DNA from: an uncultured Oscillibacter sp.
GTDB taxonomy: Bacteria; Bacillota; Clostridia; Oscillospirales; Oscillospiraceae
Assembly (NCBI GenBank): GCA_905200545.1
Contig: CAJKKQ010000018.1
Span: 1 to 58,504 of the forward strand
Reading direction: 5' to 3'
DNA length: 58,504 nucleotides
The notes below the pieces were generated by a model, which was not told where the DNA came from, made no database searches, and worked only from the letters and a program-made list of their open reading frames with translations. The translations under genes were made by a program, and so were the position numbers. How positions within the stretch are numbered: the first letter of the stretch is position 1; every line of letters begins with the position of its first letter. Positions 34,342 to 42,414 of the stretch are shown piece by piece.

Positions 34342-34536
34342 ATGGCAGTACCTAAGGGAAAAGTATCCAAAGCAAGACGCGACAAGCGCCGCAGCTCCCA
34401 CTGGAAGCTGGACGTGCCCGGTCTCGTCGCATGCCCGAAATGCGGTGCGCTGCACCTGCCTCACAGAATGTGCCCGGAGTGCGGTACTTACAACGGCCAT
34501 CAGGTCAAGGTTGTCAAGTCCGTCGTGGCGAAATAA
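34342..34536 (+). CDS. rpmF: 50S ribosomal protein L32
   Basis: The protein has 64 residues. It starts MAVPKGKVSKARRDKRRSSH, typical of L32, and has the zinc ribbon CPKC...CPEC. The AAGGAGGTG ribosome site before ATG 34342 excludes the longer in-frame start. It follows yceD in the same transcript. Confidence 0.97.
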   Translation: MAVPKGKVSKARRDKRRSSHWKLDVPGLVACPKCGALHLPHRMCPECGTYNGHQVKVVKSVVAK

Positions 34537-34555
34537 GAGCTGCAAGTAAGCGCGG

Positions 34556-34590
34556 GGAGGGAAGTCGGAGTGCTTCCCTCCTTGTTTTTT
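34556..34590 (+). terminator. Rho-independent terminator after rpmF
   Basis: GGAGGGAAG pairs with CTTCCCTCC around an 8-nt loop, followed by TTG and a T run. Confidence 0.88.
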
Positions 34591-34604
34591 TACGCTCCGC
34601 CATA

Positions 34605-34633
34605 TTGCGCGGGGCTCCTTGAATGGGTATAAT
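34605..34633 (+). promoter_or_regulatory. SigA-type promoter for der-plsY-gpsA
   Basis: TTGCGC, 17 bp, TATAAT. It leaves a leader of about 120 nt before der. Confidence 0.7.
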
Positions 34634-34644
34634 ACAAGTGTATG

Positions 34645-34716
34645 GCCGCGGACAGCCGCGGCAGCGTGCATCAATCCAGCGGCGCCGTCCCGTCCCCCCG
34701 GCGGACGGCGGCTTTT
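34645..34716 (+). other. Two hairpins in the der leader, the second attenuator-like
   Basis: Hairpin one is GCCGCGG, ACAG, CCGCGGC at 34645-34662. Hairpin two pairs CGCCGTCC (34683-34690) with GGACGGCG (34703-34710) and is followed by GCTTTT. The second resembles a weak intrinsic terminator within the leader. Confidence 0.45.
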
Positions 34717-34759
34717 CCCGCGCCTCGGGAGGAGCACCGCTTTGCAGGAGGAAACCATC

Positions 34760-36088
34760 ATGTCCAAGCCCATCGTGGCCATCGTGGGCCGCCCCAATGT
34801 GGGCAAGTCCATGCTCTTCAACAAGCTCATCGGCAAGCGCCTTTCCATCGTGGAGGATACCCCCGGCGTCACCCGGGACCGCATCTACGGGGAGACGGAC
34901 TGGAATGGCCGGTCCTTCACCCTCATCGATACCGGCGGCATCGAGCCCCGCACGGATAATGAGATTTTGGCCTTTATGCGGGATCAGGCCCAGATCGCCA
35001 TTGACAACGCCAACGTCATCATCTTCCTGACGGATATCAAGACCGGCCTCACCGCCTCCGACCAGGAGGTGGCGGCCATGCTGCTGCGCAGCGGCAAGCC
35101 CATCGTCCTGGCTGTCAACAAGATGGACTCCACCGGAGTCCCCGACCCGGATTACTACGAGTTCTACAACCTGGGCCTGGGAGATCCCATCGCCGTCTCC
35201 GCCGTCCACGGCCACGGCACCGGCGACCTGCTGGACGCCTGCGTGCAGTATTTCCCGCCGGAGGATGAGGAGGAAGAGGACGACGACGCCATCAAAGTCG
35301 CCGTCATCGGCAAGCCTAACGCCGGCAAGTCCTCTCTCGTCAACAAGATCCTGGGGGAGGAGCGGGTCATCGTCTCCAATGTGGCGGGCACTACCCGGGA
35401 CGCCATCGACTCCCGCTTCACCAACGCCCAGGGCAGCTTCGTCTTCATCGACACCGCGGGCATCCGCCGCAAGTCCAAGGTGGAGGAGAGCGTGGAGAAA
35501 TACTCCGTCCTCCGGGCTACCATGGCCATCGAGCGCAGCGACGTGTGCCTCATCATGATCGACGCCACCGAGGGCGTCACCGAGCAGGACACCAAGGTGG
35601 CGGGCCTGGCCCACGAGGCGGGCAAGGCCAGCATCATCGTGGTGAACAAGTGGGATCTCATCGAGAAGGACGGCAAGACCATGGACCGCATGCGGGAGGA
35701 GGTCCGCCAGGGCCTGGCCTTCATGTCCTACGCCCCCATCCTCTTTATCTCCGCCAAGACGGGGCAGCGGGTGGACCGGCTCTTCGAGCTCATCACCTAT
35801 GTCTCCAACCAGGCCTCCACCCGCATCACCACCGGCATGCTCAACAACGTCCTGGCGGATGCCCAGACCCGGGTGCAGCCCCCCACGGACAAGGGCCGCC
35901 GGCTGAAGATCTACTATATGACCCAGGTGGGCATCCGTCCGCCCCACTTTGTGGTCTTCTGCAACGACGCGCGCCTTTTCCATTTCTCCTACCAGCGGTA
36001 CCTGGAAAACTGCATCCGCAATACCTTCGGCCTGGAGGGCACCCCGGTGATCCTCTCCATCCGCCAGAAGGGCGACAAGGAGGAGTGA
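34760..36088 (+). CDS. der: Ribosome biogenesis GTPase Der (EngA)
   Basis: The protein has 442 residues with two tandem GTPase domains: GRPNVGKS with NKMD in the first, and GKPNAGKS, DTAGIRRKS and NKWD in the second. A C-terminal KH-like domain follows (about 355-440). Der acts in 50S assembly. The start after GCAGGAGGAAACC fits; the frame is open further upstream, but that region is the leader. Confidence 0.95.
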   Translation: MSKPIVAIVGRPNVGKSMLFNKLIGKRLSIVEDTPGVTRDRIYGETDWNGRSFTLIDTGGIEPRTDNEILAFMRDQAQIAIDNANVIIFLTDIKTGLTASDQEVAAMLLRSGKPIVLAVNKMDSTGVPDPDYYEFYNLGLGDPIAVSAVHGHGTGDLLDACVQYFPPEDEEEEDDDAIKVAVIGKPNAGKSSLVNKILGEERVIVSNVAGTTRDAIDSRFTNAQGSFVFIDTAGIRRKSKVEESVEKYSVLRATMAIERSDVCLIMIDATEGVTEQDTKVAGLAHEAGKASIIVVNKWDLIEKDGKTMDRMREEVRQGLAFMSYAPILFISAKTGQRVDRLFELITYVSNQASTRITTGMLNNVLADAQTRVQPPTDKGRRLKIYYMTQVGIRPPHFVVFCNDARLFHFSYQRYLENCIRNTFGLEGTPVILSIRQKGDKEE

Positions 36089-36090
36089 GT

Positions 36091-36792
36091 ATGGGCGCAG
36101 AGGTGTGGTTTCTCGTTACCCGGGTGGAACTGTGGCTGGTGGCTGCCTTCGCTTATTTTTGCGGCTGTTTCAATGGCGCGGTGATCATTTCCAAATATAT
36201 TCTGCGGGACGATGTCCGCAACCACGGCAGCGGCAACGCAGGATTGACCAATTTTTACCGTACGTTTGGAGGGCCGCTGACGCTGGTGGTCATTTTGTGT
36301 GATGTGCTGAAAGCGGTGGTTGCCATTTTGATTGCTGCGAAGGTGGGCTTCGGATTTATTGAGCACATCAGTCCGGGCGTGACACCGGATATGCAGGCAG
36401 CTGTCTTTTATGTGGTTCTGTTTAAATACTGGGCAGCCCTCTTTTGCCTGCTGGGCCACATGTTCCCCTGCATGTTCAAGTTCAAGGGCGGCAAGGGCAT
36501 CCTCTCCGGCGGCACCATCGCCATCATGCTGGACTGGCGTATCGCGGTGGTGGTGTGGGGCGGCTTTTTGATCCTGGCCATCGTGACGAAGTATGTCTCC
36601 CTGGGATCCGTGTGGGCGGGGGGGAGCTTCCCCTTCATCTCCTGGTACTGCTATCCCGATCCGGTGATCGTGGCCCTGGCCTTCATCATCGGCGGCCTGG
36701 TGGTCTGGCAGCACCGGGGGAATATCCAGCGCCTGATTCACGGCAATGAGAATAAATTCAGCTTCCATCATAAAAAGGAGGGACAGCCATGA
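36091..36792 (+). CDS. plsY: Glycerol-3-phosphate acyltransferase PlsY
   Basis: PlsY moves acyl groups from acyl phosphate to glycerol-3-phosphate, the first step of phospholipid synthesis. The protein has 233 residues with several membrane helices. The family motifs are GSGNAGLTNFYRTFG, GHMFPCMFKFKGGKG and the later strongly hydrophobic C-terminus. The first motif has an extra change (S-G-N-A-G-L rather than S-G-N-P-G-A/T-T-N). Start follows AAGGAGGAGTGAGT. gpsA, which makes its substrate, overlaps by ATGA. Confidence 0.92.
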   Translation: MGAEVWFLVTRVELWLVAAFAYFCGCFNGAVIISKYILRDDVRNHGSGNAGLTNFYRTFGGPLTLVVILCDVLKAVVAILIAAKVGFGFIEHISPGVTPDMQAAVFYVVLFKYWAALFCLLGHMFPCMFKFKGGKGILSGGTIAIMLDWRIAVVVWGGFLILAIVTKYVSLGSVWAGGSFPFISWYCYPDPVIVALAFIIGGLVVWQHRGNIQRLIHGNENKFSFHHKKEGQP

Positions 36793-37793
36793 AAGCGGTA
36801 GTAGTGGGCAGCGGCGGCTGGGGCACGGCGTTGAGCATCGTCCTGTGCGACAACGGGCATGATGTGACCCTCTGGTCCCACAATCCCGCTAAGGCGGCGG
36901 AGATGGAGCGGACCCGGGAGAACCCCCTGCTCAAGGGGGTGCATCTGCCGGATGCCCTGCACATCACCGGGGATCTGGAGTGCCTGCGGGGGGCGGATCT
37001 GGTGGTCAGCGCGGCGCCCTCTTTCGCCGTCCGGGAGACCGGCCGCAAGATCGCCCCGTACCTGACGGAAAAGACGGTGCTGGTGTCTGTCTCCAAGGGC
37101 ATCGAGCGGGACACCAACCTGCGCTTGAGCCAGGTACTGCGCCAGGAAACCCATAATATCTGTCAAGTGGTTGCCCTTTCCGGCCCTTCTCACGCAGAGG
37201 AAGTAGGCATTCGGATGCCTACCGGGTGCGTCTCCGCCTGCGCGGACCGGGACGCGGCCTGCTTTGTCCAGGACGCCTTTATGAACCAGTACTTCCGCAT
37301 CTACACCAGCTATGACATCATCGGCGTGGAGCTGGCGGCGGCGCTGAAAAATGTGGTGGCCCTGGCCTGCGGCGTCATTACGGGCCTGGGGTACCAGGAC
37401 AACACCAAGGCGCTGCTGATGACCCGGGCCATGGCGGAGATCACCCGCCTGGGGGAGAAGCTGGGGGGTACCCGGCTGACCTTCGGTGGCCTGGCGGGGA
37501 TGGGCGACCTCATCGTCACCTGCACTTCCATGCACTCCCGCAACAACCGGGCAGGCATCCTCATCGGCCAGGGCAAGACTGTCCAGGAGGCCATGGAGGA
37601 AGTGGGCGCCGTGGTGGAGGGTTACTACGCCGCTGAGAGCATCCATCAGCTCAGCGCCCGGGAGGGCGTGGAAATGCCCATCAGCCAGAGCGTCTACGAG
37701 GTGCTCTATCAGGGCAAAGCCGTGCGGGACGTGGTCTCCGAGCTCATGGGCCGGGCCAAGAAGGACGAGCTGCTGGAGCGCTGCTGGCTGTAA
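36789..37793 (+). CDS. gpsA: NAD(P)H-dependent glycerol-3-phosphate dehydrogenase
   Basis: The enzyme reduces DHAP to sn-glycerol-3-phosphate for PlsY. The protein has 334 residues. The dinucleotide motif GSGGWGTALS is at about 7-16, and the substrate domain has SGPSHAEEV and ELAAALKNVVALACG, which carries the catalytic lysine. It ends the der-plsY-gpsA operon. Confidence 0.95.
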   Translation: MKAVVVGSGGWGTALSIVLCDNGHDVTLWSHNPAKAAEMERTRENPLLKGVHLPDALHITGDLECLRGADLVVSAAPSFAVRETGRKIAPYLTEKTVLVSVSKGIERDTNLRLSQVLRQETHNICQVVALSGPSHAEEVGIRMPTGCVSACADRDAACFVQDAFMNQYFRIYTSYDIIGVELAAALKNVVALACGVITGLGYQDNTKALLMTRAMAEITRLGEKLGGTRLTFGGLAGMGDLIVTCTSMHSRNNRAGILIGQGKTVQEAMEEVGAVVEGYYAAESIHQLSAREGVEMPISQSVYEVLYQGKAVRDVVSELMGRAKKDELLERCWL

Positions 37794-37811
37794 GCGGCCA
37801 TCAGATACAGC

Positions 37812-37843
37812 AAAAGAGCGGGGGAGTGCCCCCGCTCTTTTTT
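37812..37843. terminator. Bidirectional terminator between gpsA and the DUF6485 gene
   Basis: AAAAGAGCGGGGG, 4-nt loop, CCCCCGCTCTTTTTT; it has A and T runs on both sides and serves both convergent genes. Confidence 0.92.
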
Positions 37844-37853
37844 CGCGCCGTGT

Positions 37854-38072
37854 TCAGTTGTCTTTCGCCGTTTCCCGCTCCAGCACCCGGCGGGCGAAGG
37901 CCTCCATGGAGCAGTCCTCCACCGTCTCACCGGGCTCAATCACCAGGTCGAAAAAGCAGCTGGGGATCTCGTGCTTGCGCAGTTCCTTTTCGATGCACAG
38001 GGAGCAACCCTGATCGTGATTGGCGGGGTGGCACCGGCAGGCGGTGTTGCGGCAGGGGCAGAAATGATCCAT
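37854..38072 (-). CDS. Cysteine-rich DUF6485-like small protein
   Basis: The protein has 72 residues from ATG 38072, chosen because GGAGGT lies 7 nt ahead. Cysteines occur as CPC, ACRC, CSLC, SCFF and DC; the start pattern C-x-C...C-x-C and the EIPSCFF segment match what I recall of DUF6485. Metal binding is likely; function is unknown. It has no visible promoter of its own and may come from readthrough past the rpmB terminator. Confidence 0.65.
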   Translation of the reverse strand: MDHFCPCRNTACRCHPANHDQGCSLCIEKELRKHEIPSCFFDLVIEPGETVEDCSMEAFARRVLERETAKDN

Positions 38073-38118
38073 GGCATTGACCTCCAATCAAGGGCAGAGT
38101 ATGGTGGGGGAGAGTAAA

Positions 38119-38152
38119 AGAAAAGATCCCGGACTTTGGTCCGGGATCTTGT
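38119..38152 (-). terminator. Rho-independent terminator after rpmB
   Basis: AAGATCCCGGAC pairs with GTCCGGGATCTT around a 4-nt loop, with T-rich flank on the minus strand. Confidence 0.88.
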
Positions 38153-38161
38153 TTGTCCAAG

Positions 38162-38350
38162 TCAGACCGCTCTGGTGACCTTACCGGAACGCATACACCG
38201 GGTACAAACATACACATGGCGGGGGGACCCGTCAACGATCGCCTTCACACGCTTCACATTGGGCTTCCAGGAACGATTGGAACGCCGGTGAGAGTGGGAG
38301 ACTTTGATTCCAAAGGTCACGCCCTTGTCGCAGAACTCGCACTTTGCCAT
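38162..38350 (-). CDS. rpmB: 50S ribosomal protein L28
   Basis: The protein has 62 residues, starts MAKCEFCDKGVTFG and has the second cysteine pair in VCTRCMRSGKV, so it is the zinc-binding form. HSHRRSNRSWKPN is the conserved L28 segment. A strong AAGGAGGTG ribosome site fixes ATG 38350. It has its own promoter and terminator. Confidence 0.97.
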   Translation of the reverse strand: MAKCEFCDKGVTFGIKVSHSHRRSNRSWKPNVKRVKAIVDGSPRHVYVCTRCMRSGKVTRAV

Positions 38351-38407
38351 CCGTTGCACCTCCTTGCTGTTGCGTACTTTCGCGCCGTTTTCATAGGCAC
38401 AGCTGAT

Positions 38408-38436
38408 ATAATAACAGAAATGAAATGAAAATGCAA
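38408..38436 (-). promoter_or_regulatory. SigA-type promoter for rpmB
   Basis: On the minus strand: TTGCAT, 17 bp, TATTAT, about 50 nt before the start. Confidence 0.8.
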
Positions 38437-38493
38437 GAAGAATTTTCAAAAAATTTGCAGGAATTTGCGCCGGCCCCCCGGAGGGTGAAAGTG

Positions 38494-38522
38494 TTGCGAA
38501 AGCATGGGAAATCATATATAAT
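38494..38522 (+). promoter_or_regulatory. SigA-type promoter for the hprK operon
   Basis: TTGCGA, 17 bp, TATAAT. The hprK start lies about 120 nt past the expected transcription start. Confidence 0.82.
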
Positions 38523-38564
38523 GAAACCAAGCTGAAACCAAGTTTTCCGAGGGGGATTTTTTGA

Positions 38565-38632
38565 CCGCCCAGCCGGGTGTGCGCCCCTTCGGTGCATCAG
38601 GAAGTGCCCGGCGGCCGGTGGCTGTCGGGCGG
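38565..38632 (+). other. Structured leader before hprK
   Basis: CCGCCC (38565-38570) can pair with GGGCGG (38627-38632). Inside, AGCC can pair with GGCT (38620-38623), or CCGGG (38573-38577) with CCCGG (38607-38611); these two overlap and exclude one another. A small GCGCC/GGTGC hairpin sits at the centre. The ribosome site GGAAAGGAAAGG follows at once. No known riboswitch class was recognised. Confidence 0.4.
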
Positions 38633-38648
38633 AAAGGAAAGGAACCCT

Positions 38649-39578
38649 ATGAGCGAGACAGGCATGAAGATCACAGAGCTGGTGGCGCTTTTCAATCTGG
38701 AGGTGCTCAACCGGGGCAGTGACTACGATACTGCCATCCTGAGCATCACGGACGTCAACCGCCCGGGACTGCAGTTCCACAGCTTTTATGACTATTTCGA
38801 TCCCCGCCGCCTGCAGGTCATCGGCAAGGCGGAGGTCACCTATTTGAAGGGCCTGACGGATGAGGAGCGGCGCAAGTGCTTTGACGACCTGTTCCTCTAC
38901 GATATCCCGGCCCTGGTGATCGCCCGGGGCCTGGACTGCTTCCCGGAGTGCCTGGAGAGCGCCGTACAGCATGAGAAGACCTTGCTGCGCACGGAGGAGA
39001 CCACCGTGGACTTCACCAGCCGCACCATCGAGGCCCTCAACCGGGTTTTGGCCCCCTGCGTCACCCGCCACGGCGTGCTGCTGGACATCGCCGGTGAGGG
39101 CGTCATGATCACCGGCGACTCCGGCATCGGCAAGAGCGAGTCCGCCATTGAGCTCATTATGCGGGGCCACCGCCTGGTGGCGGACGACGCCGTGGAGCTG
39201 CGGCGGATCTCCAACCAGCTCATGGGCACCGCTCCCGAGGTGATCCGCCACTATATCGAGCTGCGGGGCATCGGCGTCATCGATGTGCGCCAGCTCTTCG
39301 GCATGCAGGCGGTGAAGACGGAATCCCAGCTGGACCTGGTGGTGGAGTTTGAGCAGTGGGACAACACCAAGTTCTACGACCGCCTGGGCATCGAGGACCA
39401 CTTTACCGAGATCCTGGGAGTCCAGGTGCCCTGCGTTACCATTCCCGTCCGGCCCGGACGGAACCTGGCCAGCATCGTGGAGGTGGCGGCCATGAACAAC
39501 CGCCACCGCAAGTTCGGCTACAACGCCGCCCAGGAGCTGGCCCGGCGGGTGGATCTGCGGGCCGAGGGCAAGAGCTGA
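38649..39578 (+). CDS. hprK: HPr kinase/phosphorylase
   Basis: HprK phosphorylates and dephosphorylates Ser46 of HPr, the key switch of carbon catabolite repression in Firmicutes. The protein has 309 residues. The Walker A loop GDSGIGKSE is followed by GHRLVADDAVEL, and the C-terminal signature RPGRNLASIVEVAAMNNR is intact. The start follows a purine-rich GGAAAGGAAAGG. The operon continues with glucokinase. Confidence 0.95.
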   Translation: MSETGMKITELVALFNLEVLNRGSDYDTAILSITDVNRPGLQFHSFYDYFDPRRLQVIGKAEVTYLKGLTDEERRKCFDDLFLYDIPALVIARGLDCFPECLESAVQHEKTLLRTEETTVDFTSRTIEALNRVLAPCVTRHGVLLDIAGEGVMITGDSGIGKSESAIELIMRGHRLVADDAVELRRISNQLMGTAPEVIRHYIELRGIGVIDVRQLFGMQAVKTESQLDLVVEFEQWDNTKFYDRLGIEDHFTEILGVQVPCVTIPVRPGRNLASIVEVAAMNNRHRKFGYNAAQELARRVDLRAEGKS

Positions 39579-39629
39579 GGCGCGGAAAAGACTTATCATA
39601 CTGCGCCCAAGGGCGCGTGGAGGGATCAC

Positions 39630-40568
39630 ATGTACATTGGAATCGATGTGGGCGGCACCAACCTGAAAGCCGGGCTGGTGGACGAAGCGGGTCATATTCT
39701 GGTAACGGAGAAAACGCCCCTGGGGACGTTCCCCGGTGCGGAGGGCTTTGCACAAAAGCTGGCGGAGCTGGCTGCCGCTGTCATGAAAAAGGGCGGTGCA
39801 GCCCGAGAGGAGGTCTCCTATGTGGGGATCGGAATCCCCGGCGCGGTGGCGGACGGGGTGATCCTCTACACCGCCAACATCCCCATGGAGCACGTGCCCA
39901 TTGAGGCGCTGTTCCGGCAGCATCTGGATCTTCCGGTGCTGCTGGGCAACGACGCCGACTGCGCCGCCGTGGGCGAGTGGGTCTGCGGCGCCGGACGGGG
40001 CACCCGGGATTTCCTGGTGCTGACGTTGGGCACCGGCATCGGCGGCGGTCTCATTCTGGGAGGCCGTCTCTACGCCGGACAGGGCGCCGGCGGCGAAGTG
40101 GGCCATATGGTGGTGGAGAAGGACGGCGCCCCCTGCAACTGCGGGCGCCGGGGCTGCTGGGAGGCCTATGCCTCCGCCACAGGCCTCATCCGCATGACGA
40201 AGGAGGCCATGGCTGCCCATCCGGAGAGCGCCCTCCACGCTCTGGCAGCGGAGGGCGGCGTGGAGGGCCGGACGGCCTTCCAGGCGGCCGGGGATGGGGA
40301 CGAGACAGCCCTGGCCGTGTGCCGCAGCTATGTTTCTTACCTGGCGGAGGGCGTCACCAACCTGGTGAACATCCTCTCGCCGGAGGTGGTTGCCATCGGC
40401 GGCGGTGTGGCCGCCGCGCCGGAGGCGCTGCTGCTGAATCCTCTGCGGGAGACCGTGGCACGGGAGTGCTACGCCCGCCACACCGGCCGTCAGCCCCGCA
40501 TCGTTCCGGCGGAGCTGGGCAACGACGCCGGTATCATCGGCGCGGCCCTGCTGGGCCGGGCCCTGTGA
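39630..40568 (+). CDS. glcK: ROK family glucokinase
   Basis: The protein has 312 residues. ATP loop DVGGTNLKAG, catalytic LGNDADCAA, and the ROK zinc motif CNCGRRGCWEAYAS are all visible. There is no N-terminal winged helix, so it is a kinase and not a ROK repressor. It makes glucose-6-phosphate, whose downstream fructose-1,6-bisphosphate is the classical activator of HprK. It follows hprK by 51 bp. Confidence 0.88.
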   Translation: MYIGIDVGGTNLKAGLVDEAGHILVTEKTPLGTFPGAEGFAQKLAELAAAVMKKGGAAREEVSYVGIGIPGAVADGVILYTANIPMEHVPIEALFRQHLDLPVLLGNDADCAAVGEWVCGAGRGTRDFLVLTLGTGIGGGLILGGRLYAGQGAGGEVGHMVVEKDGAPCNCGRRGCWEAYASATGLIRMTKEAMAAHPESALHALAAEGGVEGRTAFQAAGDGDETALAVCRSYVSYLAEGVTNLVNILSPEVVAIGGGVAAAPEALLLNPLRETVARECYARHTGRQPRIVPAELGNDAGIIGAALLGRAL

Positions 40569-40595
40569 AGTCTTTGAAAGAATCGGGAGGTTCCC

Positions 40596-41519
40596 ATGGA
40601 ATGGTTTGAAGAGCTGGACAAATGGGCGGCGGACTACCTGCCGGACCTGCGCATGGTCCGGGAGGAGCCCATGAGCCGTCACACCTCCTTCCGGGTGGGC
40701 GGCCCCGCCCGGCGCATGGCATTTCCGGAGCGGGCGGAGCAGCTGGTGCTGCTGGAGAGCTTTGCCCGGGAGTGCGGCGCCCGGCCTCTGGTGGTGGGCA
40801 ACGGCACCAACCTTCTGTGCCCCGACGCGGGCCTTGACCGGCTGGTGATCGACACCTCCGCGGGCCTCACCCGGGTGGAGCCGGGGACGCAGCCCCATAC
40901 CCTCACGGCGGAGTGCGGCGCGCCTTTGGCGCGCCTTGCGCTGTGCGCCTGTGAGCAGGGCCTCACGGGGCTGGAGTTTGCCCACGGCATCCCCGGCACC
41001 GTGGGCGGGGGCCTTGCCATGAACGCGGGCGCCTACGGCGGAGAGCTGCGCCAGGTGGTGCAAAGCGTCCGGGTGCTCTTCCCGGAGGAGGGCATCCGTA
41101 CCCTCACCGGGGAGGAGATGGCCTTCGGTTACCGCCGCAGCCTTCTCACCGACCACCCGGAGGCCGTGGCCCTCTCCGCCGTCTTTTCCCTTACTCCCGG
41201 TGATCCGGAGGCCATCCGGGAGCAGATGCGGGAGCTCATGGGCCGCCGGAAGGCCAGCCAGCCTCTGGAGTGGCCCAGCGCCGGCAGCACCTTCAAGCGT
41301 CCGGCGGGGCATTTCGCCGGGACCCTCATCGACCAGTGCGGCCTCAAGGGCCTCACGGTGGGCGGCGCCCAGGTCAGCGAGAAGCACGCGGGCTTCGTCA
41401 TCAACCGGGGCGGCGCCACCGCGGCGGATATCCTGGCCCTGATCCAAAAGGTGCAATCGGCGGTGCTGGAGCAGACGGGCGTCCGGCTGGAGCCGGAAGT
41501 CCGCATCGTGGAAGCGTAA
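40596..41519 (+). CDS. murB: UDP-N-acetylenolpyruvoylglucosamine reductase
   Basis: MurB reduces UDP-GlcNAc-enolpyruvate to UDP-MurNAc in peptidoglycan synthesis, using FAD and NADPH. The protein has 307 residues. Motifs are RHTSFRVGGPA, GIPGTVGGGLAMNAGAYGGE and SAGSTFKRP, which has the active-site serine of this branch. It lies 27 bp after glcK and 16 bp before rapZ, an order widespread in Clostridia. Confidence 0.95.
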   Translation: MEWFEELDKWAADYLPDLRMVREEPMSRHTSFRVGGPARRMAFPERAEQLVLLESFARECGARPLVVGNGTNLLCPDAGLDRLVIDTSAGLTRVEPGTQPHTLTAECGAPLARLALCACEQGLTGLEFAHGIPGTVGGGLAMNAGAYGGELRQVVQSVRVLFPEEGIRTLTGEEMAFGYRRSLLTDHPEAVALSAVFSLTPGDPEAIREQMRELMGRRKASQPLEWPSAGSTFKRPAGHFAGTLIDQCGLKGLTVGGAQVSEKHAGFVINRGGATAADILALIQKVQSAVLEQTGVRLEPEVRIVEA

Positions 41520-41535
41520 GAGGAGGGCGTCAGCG

Positions 41536-42399
41536 TTGGAGATCCTGATTATTTCCGGCCTGTCCGGTGCGGGAAAGAGCAAGGCGGCTTCTTTCCTGGA
41601 GGATATGGGCTTTTATATCGTGGACAATATGCCCGCGGCCATGATTTTGAAATTCGCGGAGTTCTGTGCCGGGGCCAGCAGCCGCTACCAGCGGGTGGCC
41701 CTGGTGTACGACGTGCGCACGGCGGACTCCTTTACGGAGCTCTTCGGCGTGCTGGATCAGCTCAAGGCCATGGAGGGCGTGTGCCGGATGCTGTTTTTGG
41801 AGGCCTCGCCGGAGACCATCATCAAGCGCTATAAGGAGACCCGGCGGCGCCATCCCCTCCGGGAGGGGGTGGACTCCCTGGAGGAGGCCGTCCACCGGGA
41901 GGCGGAGCTGATGGAGCCGGTGAAGGAGCGGGCGGACTTTGTCATCGACACCTCCTATCTCTCCACCGCCCAGCTGCGGGGGGAGCTGCTGAAGATCTTC
42001 GGCGACCCGCTGGAAAAGGGCGGCATGGCGGTGAGCGTCATCTCCTTCGGCTTCAAGCACGGCCTGCCCATGGAGGCGGATCTGGTGTTCGATGTGCGCT
42101 TTATGCCAAACCCCTTCTACATCCAGGAACTGCGCAGTCTCACGGGCCTTGACAAGCCCGTGGCGGACTATGTGTTCGGCTTCCAGCAGACGAAGGACTT
42201 TCTTGCCAAGCTGGAGGATCTCCTGGCTTTCTCCCTGCCGCTGTACGCGGAGGAGGGGAAGACCCAGCTGGTCATCGCCGTGGGCTGCACCGGAGGCCAC
42301 CACCGCTCCGTGGCGGTGACCCATGCCCTGACGGAGTTCATCCGGGGCCAGGGCTATCAGGTGACGGAAAACCACCGGGACATGACCCGGGGCAGCTGA
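41536..42399 (+). CDS. rapZ: RapZ/YvcJ family nucleotide-binding protein
   Basis: The protein has 287 residues and starts with TTG behind AAGAGGAGGG. Walker A GLSGAGKSKA, a Walker B-like segment, and the C-terminal signature AVGCTGGHHRSVA are present. In E. coli RapZ guides RNase E to GlmZ sRNA and senses glucosamine-6-phosphate; in Bacillus YvcJ affects competence. Its pairing with murB and yvcK suggests amino-sugar or cell-wall control. Confidence 0.92.
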   Translation: MEILIISGLSGAGKSKAASFLEDMGFYIVDNMPAAMILKFAEFCAGASSRYQRVALVYDVRTADSFTELFGVLDQLKAMEGVCRMLFLEASPETIIKRYKETRRRHPLREGVDSLEEAVHREAELMEPVKERADFVIDTSYLSTAQLRGELLKIFGDPLEKGGMAVSVISFGFKHGLPMEADLVFDVRFMPNPFYIQELRSLTGLDKPVADYVFGFQQTKDFLAKLEDLLAFSLPLYAEEGKTQLVIAVGCTGGHHRSVAVTHALTEFIRGQGYQVTENHRDMTRGS

Positions 42400-42414
42400 G
42401 AGGAGGGAGGCTCT

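Noticed and set aside
34619..34759. N-terminal extension of Der
   Set aside because: The extension is leader sequence with hairpins and the promoter -10; the family start and ribosome site are at 34760.
38391..41582. 1063-residue minus-strand frame across hprK, glcK and murB
   Set aside because: Covers three recognised plus-strand genes and has no family signature.
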